Below are positions 5,381-11,323 of a DNA stretch of 11,939 bases, one piece after another. This DNA is from JBKQWK01 sp052139595 (GTDB lineage Bacteria; Actinomycetota; Thermoleophilia; UBA2241). A program made the translations under genes and the position numbers. Under the pieces are notes generated by a model that saw only the letters and a program-made list of their open reading frames with translations, searched no databases and had not been told where the DNA came from. How positions within the stretch are numbered: the first letter of the stretch is position 1; the number at the start of each line of letters is the position of its first letter. The stretch lies in NCBI GenBank assembly GCA_052139595.1, contig JBKQWK010000065.1, positions 1-11,939 of the forward strand, written 5' to 3'.

Positions 5381-7159
5381 TCAGAGCCGTACGTCGACGC
5401 CGAGTTGCTGGAGCTTCTCTTCGCTGGGCACACCATTCTCGTCCCAGCCACGGAGTCGATAATAGTCGTTCATGGCTGTATGGAACCGCTCGGTACCGAT
5501 CCTTCTGCCGGCCGAGACACCCTTAGTGAACGGCGTCTCGAGCATCGCCTGCGGGAGAGTATCGTCCTTGGCGGTAAAACCTTCGCGCAGGTTGAAGAGA
5601 TGGCTCAGGTTCCAGACGCGCTCACCGACGATCTCGAGCTCCTCGGGCGTGACCTCACGCCTCCACAAATGCCTCATGAGCTGCGTCATCTGATCGTAGT
5701 CGATCGCCCAGAAGTCACACCAGATACCGCAGAACTTGAAGGCGTAGTGATTCTGAAAATCGACGTTGAACTTGGCCTTGCTCTCATCCAGAGTGTCGGC
5801 GGGCATGCTCCCCTCGACCACCTCGACGCCCACAGGAAACGAGCGCATGTGACAGGCGCCGCGGTCACTTGTGGCATAGGCGATGCTCATGCCGAACGAG
5901 CCACGTGGATCGTAACCGGGTGCCTCGAGCCCCTTCACCTGCATAGCTAGCTCGGGACAGCCATACTTCGCCGCCAGTGCCTTGCTGCCCAGAGCAAGAT
6001 CGGCACCAATGCCGGTGCGCGTGGCAATCTGCTCAGGGACCTTCAGGTAGGTGTCGAGTTCGCCAAAGTGCACACCAAAATCGTGAATGCCCTTCTCGGT
6101 CATGTCCATCGCCAGACCAAGTACGTTACCAGTAGAAATGGTATCGAGACCGAACTCGTCGCACGATTCGTTGAACTTCATCAGGGCGCCGATATCGCCG
6201 ACGCCGCAGTTCGAGCCACACAGGGCAATCGTTTCGTACTCGGGACCTTCGCCCTCGACATCGTCGAGATGATGGAAGTTGCGACACGCGAGCGTGCATT
6301 GATAACACGCGCGTTTCTTAAGGCGAATCTTCTGGAACGCCTCCGAGTTGATGCCCTCGGCACCTTCAAAGGTGCCTTCGGAGTAGTTGCGTGTCGGCTG
6401 GCAACCACCGCCATCGGTCAAGCTGACGAGAATTGGCGTACCCTCTTCGTGCACCCAGTAATTGGCATCGGTGAGAATGTACTCGCTGTCCATACGCTCG
6501 ATGTCGACGAGAAAGGCAAGGGCGTCGCCAACCGTGACTTTGCCAGTACCAACCACGGCGATCGCCTTGAGATTCTTGGAGCCCATCAACGCGCCGGTGC
6601 CGCCGCGCCCGGCCTTGTGGTATTGATCGTTACTCACGCAGGCCCAGGGCAACTTGGACTCGCCGGCGGGGCCAATCGACAGCGATGTCTCATGGGCGTC
6701 GAAGTCGGTCCGCAGGGCCGCTTCGAGCGCCGACGTCTTCATGCCGGCGTACGAGCCGGCCGGCACGATCGAGACTTCATCGTCTCTGATCCAGATCATG
6801 CTGAGTTCGGCCGCGCAGCCAGTCACGATGATCATGTCGTAGCCGGCAAACTTGAGCACCGAGCCAAACGAGCCGCCGCAGTAGCTGTCGAGAATCGTGC
6901 CGCTGGCCGGGCTCTTGCCGCCCAGGACCACGCGCGAGGCGGTACTCACATTGGTGCCAGCGAACGGACCGGTGGCGACAATGAGTGGGTTATCGGGCGA
7001 CCAGGGATCCATGCCAGGCGTGGTGAGATCCCAGAGGTAACGCAGCATGAGGCCCTTACCGCCTACGTAGAGCTGCGCCCACTCCATGTTCAGCGGCTCG
7101 ACAGTGGTGGTTCCCGCACTCAAGTCGACCTTGAGTACTCTGCCTTGGTAGAAGTCCAA
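5381..7159 (-). CDS. aor: Aldehyde:ferredoxin oxidoreductase family tungstoenzyme
   Basis: A 592-residue AOR-family protein. Members hold a bis-tungstopterin and one [4Fe-4S] cluster, and most oxidise aldehydes to acids with ferredoxin, or reduce acids in reverse. Seen here: N-terminal YQGRVLKVDLSAG, GGKGLMLRYLW, TASRVVLGGKSPASG, GRGGTGALMGSKNLKAIAV, the CX2CX3C motif at Cys285/288/292, EGPEYETIALCGSNCG, a pterin-binding DEFGLDT (334-340) and DRGACHMRSFP. The fourth cluster ligand is probably Cys477 (or Cys481). The second pterin motif, normally DXXGLCX at this place, is replaced by YAFKFCG, so the enzyme may belong to a less-studied AOR subfamily with a different substrate. The start is TTG at 7159, 5 nt after AGGGAGG and aligned with the family N-terminus. 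A GTG at 7177 is the longer alternative but lacks a ribosome site. It is first in an operon with the ferredoxin and MoaD-like genes. Confidence 0.93.
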   Translation of the reverse strand: MDFYQGRVLKVDLSAGTTTVEPLNMEWAQLYVGGKGLMLRYLWDLTTPGMDPWSPDNPLIVATGPFAGTNVSTASRVVLGGKSPASGTILDSYCGGSFGSVLKFAGYDMIIVTGCAAELSMIWIRDDEVSIVPAGSYAGMKTSALEAALRTDFDAHETSLSIGPAGESKLPWACVSNDQYHKAGRGGTGALMGSKNLKAIAVVGTGKVTVGDALAFLVDIERMDSEYILTDANYWVHEEGTPILVSLTDGGGCQPTRNYSEGTFEGAEGINSEAFQKIRLKKRACYQCTLACRNFHHLDDVEGEGPEYETIALCGSNCGVGDIGALMKFNESCDEFGLDTISTGNVLGLAMDMTEKGIHDFGVHFGELDTYLKVPEQIATRTGIGADLALGSKALAAKYGCPELAMQVKGLEAPGYDPRGSFGMSIAYATSDRGACHMRSFPVGVEVVEGSMPADTLDESKAKFNVDFQNHYAFKFCGIWCDFWAIDYDQMTQLMRHLWRREVTPEELEIVGERVWNLSHLFNLREGFTAKDDTLPQAMLETPFTKGVSAGRRIGTERFHTAMNDYYRLRGWDENGVPSEEKLQQLGVDVRL

Positions 7160-7194
7160 TGCGACCTCCCTGGTCACGTGGCGGGCGAATCGTG

Positions 7195-7232
7195 CTCGCT
7201 GGCTTGCCGCCTCTAGACGGTAAGCCAGCGAG
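7195..7232 (-). repeat. 11-bp perfect inverted repeat (leader hairpin) upstream of AOR gene
   Basis: CTCGCTGGCTT (7195-7205) and AAGCCAGCGAG (7222-7232) are exact reverse complements around 16 nt. A further CCG/CGG inside extends the stem past one mismatch, leaving a short loop. It lies 36-73 nt upstream of the TTG start and downstream of the proposed promoter, so it would sit in the 5' leader. It is not at the 3' end of a gene and no T run follows, which favours a regulatory or stabilising role over termination. I cannot match it by eye to the Moco/Tuco riboswitch. Confidence 0.6.
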
Positions 7233-7252
7233 GAGACATGCTGAGCCCCGTC

Positions 7253-7281
7253 ATTCTAGCCAACCACTCTGAAGCAAACAA
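7253..7281 (-). promoter_or_regulatory. Sigma-70-like promoter for the AOR operon
   Basis: On the minus strand TTGTTT (7276-7281) and TAGAAT (7253-7258) are separated by exactly 17 bp. The -10 has one mismatch to TATAAT and the -35 keeps the TTG. The site is in the 196-bp gap after the dehydrogenase gene. Transcription would start near 7246, giving a leader of about 87 nt that contains the hairpin at 7195-7232. Confidence 0.55.
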
Positions 7282-7355
7282 TAAGGCAGAAACGGACAAG
7301 GGAAATGGTTGACTCTAGGCCAATATGGCGCATTGCAGCTGCGTGGTTGCTGGTC

Positions 7356-8360
7356 TCAAGCGTGCATTAAACGGGCAATCGCCGCCGCCATCTGCTGCGT
7401 GCCAGCGCTGCCGCCAAGGTCGCGAGTCACGTCATTGCCAGCGGCGATGACGGCAGCGATGGCAGCATGCATACGCCGCGCCGCGTCAATCTCGCCGAGG
7501 TGATCAAGCATGAGCACGCCGCTCAACAGCAGGGCTGTCGGGTTCACCCTGTCTTGGCCAGCGATATCGGGGCCGGCGCCGTGAACCGGCTCAAACACGC
7601 AGGCAGCGGTGCCGAAGTTGGCCCCAGGGGCAACGCCCGGCCCACCGATCATGCCCGCCACCAGGTCACTGACAATGTCGCCGTACAGGTTGGGGAGCAC
7701 GAGCACATCAAACTGTTCCGGCCGCAGAACGAGCTGCTGGCAGCAGTTATCGACGATCACGTCATCGAAGACGATGTCGGGGTACGCGGCGGCGACCTCG
7801 CCGGCAACACGCAGGAACAGGCCATCGGTGCACTTCAGGATGTTGGCCTTGTGCACGGCCGTCACCTTGCGGCGGCCGTGCCGGCGCGCGTACTCAAAGG
7901 CGAAGCGCACGATGCGCTCAGTGCCCTTGCGAGTGATGATCTTGATGCTTTCGGCGGCATCGTCGCCAACCATGTGCTCGATGCCGGCATAGAGATCTTC
8001 GGTATTCTCCCGCACGATCACCAAATCGATGCCGCTGAAGCGGCTGCGTACACCACGAAGCGACTCGGCGGGGCGCAGGCAGGCGTACAGGTCGAGTTCC
8101 TTGCGCAGGGCGACGTTGACACTGCGAAAACCGGAACCAACTGGCGTCGTAATTGGTCCTTTGATCGCCACCTTGTTGCGGCGCACCGACTCCAGCACCT
8201 GGTCGGGCAGCGGCGTGCCGTACTTCTCAATCGCGCCGGCGCCGGCCTCCTGCCGATCCCATTCGATCGACACGCCGGTCGCGACGATCACCGTCTGCAA
8301 GGCTTGCGCCAGCTCCGGCCCAGTTCCATCCCCGGGGATCAGAGTCACAGTATGCGTCAT
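7356..8360 (-). CDS. NAD-type isocitrate/isopropylmalate dehydrogenase family enzyme, probably isocitrate dehydrogenase
   Basis: A 334-residue beta-decarboxylating dehydrogenase. N-terminal TLIPGDGTGPE is the family start. Ser80-Val-Asn82 in SVNVALRKELDLYACLRP (80-97) matches the Ser-x-Asn that binds isocitrate in isocitrate dehydrogenases; isopropylmalate enzymes differ there. IVRENTEDLYAGIEH (115-129), Lys171 in VHKANI, and the metal-binding aspartates Asp204, Asp228 and Asp232 are present. PDIAGQD near 264-270 keeps the Asp-Ile pair of NAD-dependent members. The likely reaction is isocitrate to 2-oxoglutarate; homoisocitrate to 2-oxoadipate is the main alternative. The start chosen is ATG at 8360, sharing its A with the dcd stop (TGATG) and 5 nt after GAGGAG. 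The GTG directly before it is too close to that site. It is the last gene of the string that begins with the condensing enzyme. Confidence 0.88.
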   Translation of the reverse strand: MTHTVTLIPGDGTGPELAQALQTVIVATGVSIEWDRQEAGAGAIEKYGTPLPDQVLESVRRNKVAIKGPITTPVGSGFRSVNVALRKELDLYACLRPAESLRGVRSRFSGIDLVIVRENTEDLYAGIEHMVGDDAAESIKIITRKGTERIVRFAFEYARRHGRRKVTAVHKANILKCTDGLFLRVAGEVAAAYPDIVFDDVIVDNCCQQLVLRPEQFDVLVLPNLYGDIVSDLVAGMIGGPGVAPGANFGTAACVFEPVHGAGPDIAGQDRVNPTALLLSGVLMLDHLGEIDAARRMHAAIAAVIAAGNDVTRDLGGSAGTQQMAAAIARLMHA

Positions 8361-8950
8361 CACTGCTCCTCGCTCGTCGTTCGAATCGCATCGGGCCGCA
8401 CGCGCAGCCGCGACTCCGTCGGCCCGGTCTGCCCCTGGTACCTGCTCTGCAACCCCGGCGAAGCGTAGGGCCGGTCGGCGGGCGTGGTCATGGTCTCGAA
8501 CGAAATCTGGGCGATGCGCATGCCCGGATACAGCATGATCGGCACCGTGCCGAGGTTCGACAACTCGAGCGTGATCTGGCCGCCAAATCCGGGGTCAACG
8601 TAGCCGGCGGTCGAGTGAATGATCAGGCCGACCCGCCCCAGGCTGCTCTTACCCTCCAGGCGCCCGACAAGGTCGTTCGGTACAGCGACCCATTCCAGCG
8701 TGCTGCCCAAGGCGAACTCGCCGGCGTGCAAGACAAACCGATCGCCGGCGGCCACCGTGACGAGTTCCGTCAGACCCGGCTGCTCGGCAGCCAAATCGAC
8801 AGCATCGTAGCTGTGTCCGGCAAAGACGCGAAAAGCACCAGCCAGCCGCAAGTCAACGCTGGCCGGCTGCACAGCATCGTCGTCGAACGGCTCGATGCGA
8901 ATCGAGCCGGCCGCCAGCCGCTGGCGCACCGTCCGGTCAGAGAGAATCAC
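8360..8950 (-). CDS. dcd: dCTP deaminase (possibly bifunctional dCTP deaminase/dUTPase)
   Basis: The 196-residue protein starts MILSDRTVRQRL and has VQPASVDLRL, FVLHAGEFALGSTLE, the nucleotide-binding EGKSSLGRVGL (99-109), HSTAGYVDPGFGGQITLEL (112-130) with catalytic Glu129, and SRYQGQTGPTESR near the C-terminus. The enzyme converts dCTP to dUTP, or directly to dUMP in bifunctional members such as those of Mycobacterium and Methanocaldococcus. The overall pattern is closest to actinobacterial Dcd as I remember it; whether this one is bifunctional cannot be settled by eye. The GTG start at 8950 has no clear Shine-Dalgarno site. Instead a 15-bp inverted repeat (8952-8966) abuts it, 36 bp after the LeuD-type gene. 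A pyrimidine-nucleotide enzyme is out of place metabolically in this string. Confidence 0.95.
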   Translation of the reverse strand: MILSDRTVRQRLAAGSIRIEPFDDDAVQPASVDLRLAGAFRVFAGHSYDAVDLAAEQPGLTELVTVAAGDRFVLHAGEFALGSTLEWVAVPNDLVGRLEGKSSLGRVGLIIHSTAGYVDPGFGGQITLELSNLGTVPIMLYPGMRIAQISFETMTTPADRPYASPGLQSRYQGQTGPTESRLRVRPDAIRTTSEEQ

Positions 8951-8951
8951 C

Positions 8952-8966
8952 GCCGCTGCCAGCGGC
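8952..8966. repeat. Inverted repeat immediately upstream of dcd start
   Basis: GCCGCTG and CAGCGGC flank one base, directly before the dcd GTG. As RNA it would form a 6-bp hairpin with a 3-nt loop where a ribosome binding site is expected, so it could damp dcd translation. It could also be chance in GC-rich DNA. Confidence 0.35.
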
Positions 8967-8986
8967 TCAGAGTACGGGTCACAGCC

Positions 8987-9505
8987 TCAGCCTTCGGGAA
9001 GGGCAAAACCACCGTGCTTCTTGAAATGAGCAACGAGACCTCCGTCGCCGAGGATCGTCACCATCACCGGCAGTAGCGGCACGAAGGGGATAACGACACC
9101 GGTGGTGAGATCAAGCACCTCACCGGCACTCAGGTCAACGTGCAGTTCGTCCTGGTCGGCGATGCCACTTGTATCGCACTGCAGCACCGGCAAGCCGACG
9201 TTGATGGCATTGCGAAAGAAGATGCGGGCAAAGCTCTGAGCCAGCACCGCGCTCACGCCGGCGAGTTTGATGATGCGCGGCGCGTGCTCGCGGCTCGACC
9301 CGAGACCGAAGTTGCGGCCGCCGACGACGAAGTCGCCGGCGGCCATACCGGCGGCAAACTCTGGCCGCGCGTCTTCGAGCACGTGCTTGGCTAGCTCGGG
9401 CATGTTTGTGCGCAGATGGAAGAGCCGCCCCGGCGCGATGTGATCGGTACTGATGTCGTCACCGAACGTCCAGGCGCGGCCGCGCAGCGAGACGGCCGCG
9501 CTCAT
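8987..9505 (-). CDS. Aconitase-family small (swivel) subunit, LeuD/homoaconitase type
   Basis: The 172-residue swivel domain partners the LeuC-type subunit at 10045-11298 in a two-subunit hydro-lyase. WTFGDDISTDHIAPGRLFHLRT (split over residues 12-33), VVGGRNFGLGSSREHAP and SFARIFFRNAINVGLPVL are family hallmarks. The substrate loop reads His-Leu-Arg-Thr (30-33). In methanogen enzymes, as I recall, YLRT marks homoaconitase while isopropylmalate isomerase has a hydrophobic residue instead of Arg, the Arg contacting the extra carboxylate. This suggests citrate or homocitrate rather than isopropylmalate as substrate. ATG at 9505 overlaps the cyclophilin stop as ATGA, so translation is probably coupled. 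The large and small subunits are separated by the cyclophilin gene, which is unusual. Confidence 0.9.
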   Translation of the reverse strand: MSAAVSLRGRAWTFGDDISTDHIAPGRLFHLRTNMPELAKHVLEDARPEFAAGMAAGDFVVGGRNFGLGSSREHAPRIIKLAGVSAVLAQSFARIFFRNAINVGLPVLQCDTSGIADQDELHVDLSAGEVLDLTTGVVIPFVPLLPVMVTILGDGGLVAHFKKHGGFALPEG

Positions 9506-10020
9506 GCCTTGTCGGACTCGGCGATCGTCACGGTGTTCATCCTCAGGCCCGGCTCGCGGGCACGCATCGGGTCGCGCTCTGGAATCGCGTGGACCACGTC
9601 CATGCCCTCGATCACACGCCCGAATACGGTGTGATGGTCGTCCAGATGCGGCGTCGCCACATGGGTGATGAAGAACTGCGAGCCGTTGGTGCCAGGACCG
9701 GCGTTGGCCATACTCAGCACTCCGGGTCGATCGTGTCGCAGCTCAGGATGAAATTCATCGGCAAAACGGTAACCGGGACCGCCACTGCCACTGCCGGTAG
9801 GATCGCCACCTTGAACCATGAAGCCGCGGATGACACGATGAAAAGTGACGCCATCGTAAAACCCATCCCGAGCGAGAAAGACGAAGTTGTTGACCGTCAC
9901 CGGCGCCTTGTCGGCGAACAGCTCAATGACGATGTCACCGAGGTCGGTGCTGACGGTGGCCGTGTACGTCTTGGCCGGGTCGATAACCATCGATGGGGCG
10001 GTGGAATAGCTCTTAGCCAT
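9502..10020 (-). CDS. Cyclophilin-type peptidyl-prolyl cis-trans isomerase
   Basis: A 172-residue single-domain cyclophilin. It has TVNNFVFLARDGFYDGVTFHRVIRGFMVQGGDPTGSGSGGPGYRFADEF in overlapping order, with the catalytic Arg in FHR, then LSMANAGPGTNGSQFFIT and LDDHHTVFGRVIEGMDVV, all core family motifs. The usual Trp that binds cyclosporin in human CypA is His in the LDDHH stretch, common in bacteria. No signal peptide is seen, so it is likely cytoplasmic and assists folding. The start is ATG at 10020, 7 nt after AAGGAG; a TTG just before it is less well spaced. It sits 24 bp after the LeuC-type gene and overlaps the LeuD-type gene by 4 nt. A role specific to the neighbouring iron-sulfur enzyme is possible but unproven. 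Confidence 0.95.
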   Translation of the reverse strand: MAKSYSTAPSMVIDPAKTYTATVSTDLGDIVIELFADKAPVTVNNFVFLARDGFYDGVTFHRVIRGFMVQGGDPTGSGSGGPGYRFADEFHPELRHDRPGVLSMANAGPGTNGSQFFITHVATPHLDDHHTVFGRVIEGMDVVHAIPERDPMRAREPGLRMNTVTIAESDKA

Positions 10021-10044
10021 CAAGTGACTCCTTCTTGACGTCGC

Positions 10045-11298
10045 TCAGAAGAGCGAACGGGGATCGACAAGTTCGCCGGCGACGGCGGCCGCTGCGGCTG
10101 TCGCCGGCGAGGCGAGGTAGATAAAGGCCTGAGGATTGCCCATGCGGCCGCGGAAGTTGCGATTGGCGGTGCTGACACAGACCTCACCGTCGGCGAGGAC
10201 GCCTTCGTGCACACCAACGCAGGCACCGCAGCCAGGGTTCGTGATCACCGCGCCGGCGTCCCAGAAAACATCGAAGAGACCTTCGCCGGCGGCGGCCCTG
10301 GCCACTGCTTGCGACGCCGGTGTAACGATCAGGCGCGTGTGTGCCGCGCGGTGGTGGCCGCGCAGCACCTCGGCCGCCGCTCGCAAGTCCTCCAGGCGGC
10401 CGTTTGTACAGGTGCCGATGAGCACTTGGTCAACACGCGTGCCCGCTTTCTCGGCCGCGGCAGCGGTCGTGTCGACCGCGTGTGGCACGGCGACCGTGGG
10501 CACGATCGCCGTCAGGTCGAACGAGAACGTGCGCTCGTACGTTGCGCCAGCATCGGCTGCCAGCGAGCGCCAGTCGGCCTCACGACCCTGCGCCCGCAGG
10601 TAGGCACGCGTCACCTCGTCACTGGCGAACAAGCCGGCTTTAGCACCAGCTTCAACAGCCATGTTGGCCAGCGTCAGGCGCTCGTGCAGCGGCAGCGCCG
10701 CCACGGCACTGCCGGCGAACTCGAGCGCCTCATACGTCGCTCCGTCGGCTCCCAGCTTGCCCACGACGGTCAACATAAGATCCTTGGCCGACACACCAGG
10801 CGCAAACGCACCGGACAGATCAATACGCACAGACTCCGGCACACGCAACCACGTCTGGCCGCTGGCCATGCCAACCGCAACATCGGTGCTGCCCATACCG
10901 GTCGCGAACGCTCCCAGCGCCCCAGCCGTGCACGTGTGCGAATCGGCGCCGATGATCAGATCGCCCGGCTTGGCGTATGTCTCGCTGACGCGCTGATGGC
11001 AAATACCCATCTCGATGTCGCTCAGCGTCGCACCAGACTCGGTGCAGAAGGCACGGATAGTCGTCTGCGCATCAGCCAGTTCGCTGCGCGGCGCTGGAGC
11101 AGCATGGTCGATGAAAAAAACAGCCGTCGGTGCTTTGACGCGAGTTACGCCCAGTTCGTGGATCTGTTCGATCGCCAGTGGTCCAGTCCCATCCTGAGCA
11201 ATCACGACGTCAACGTCGGCGACGACAATCTGCCCGGGGACGACGGCCTCAAGACCGGCGTGAGCGGCAATGATCTGCTCGGCAAGCGTTAGCGACAT
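10045..11298 (-). CDS. Aconitase-family large subunit, LeuC/homoaconitase type
   Basis: This 417-residue [4Fe-4S] hydro-lyase subunit has the length of the archaeal-type LeuC/homoaconitase group. Seen: LAEQIIAAHAG at the N-terminus, a Val-Asp-rich stretch, FFIDHAAPAP (61-70), IGADSHTCTAGALGAFATGMGSTDVA (116-141), GTCTNGR with Cys297, and NPGCGACVGVHEG with Cys357 and Cys360. Those three cysteines are the cluster ligands. STANRNFRGRMGNPQAFIYLASP is the usual end region. It should isomerise a (homo)citrate-type or isopropylmalate-type substrate with the small subunit at 8987-9505; the Arg in the small-subunit loop favours a tricarboxylate. The start is ATG at 11298, 6 nt after GGAG and aligned with the family N-terminus. 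The frame is open back to 11451, but that part overlaps the upstream gene. It lies 25 bp after the condensing enzyme. Confidence 0.92.
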   Translation of the reverse strand: MSLTLAEQIIAAHAGLEAVVPGQIVVADVDVVIAQDGTGPLAIEQIHELGVTRVKAPTAVFFIDHAAPAPRSELADAQTTIRAFCTESGATLSDIEMGICHQRVSETYAKPGDLIIGADSHTCTAGALGAFATGMGSTDVAVGMASGQTWLRVPESVRIDLSGAFAPGVSAKDLMLTVVGKLGADGATYEALEFAGSAVAALPLHERLTLANMAVEAGAKAGLFASDEVTRAYLRAQGREADWRSLAADAGATYERTFSFDLTAIVPTVAVPHAVDTTAAAAEKAGTRVDQVLIGTCTNGRLEDLRAAAEVLRGHHRAAHTRLIVTPASQAVARAAAGEGLFDVFWDAGAVITNPGCGACVGVHEGVLADGEVCVSTANRNFRGRMGNPQAFIYLASPATAAAAAVAGELVDPRSLF

Positions 11299-11323
11299 AC
11301 GTGACTCCACAATCGTGCCCCGA

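Noticed and set aside
5350..5451. Upstream extension of the ferredoxin frame into the AOR gene
   Set aside because: The extra 34 residues show no ferredoxin features, and ATG at 5349 has a good ribosome site and starts just before the first cysteine motif.
6068..7216. Long open frame on the + strand opposite the AOR gene
   Set aside because: It is a shadow of the minus-strand gene; the product has no recognisable motif and AOR motifs are continuous on the other strand.
10207..11292. Long + strand open frame opposite the LeuC-type gene
   Set aside because: It is antisense to a gene with intact cluster cysteines and full family length; composition is typical of a reverse-frame artefact.
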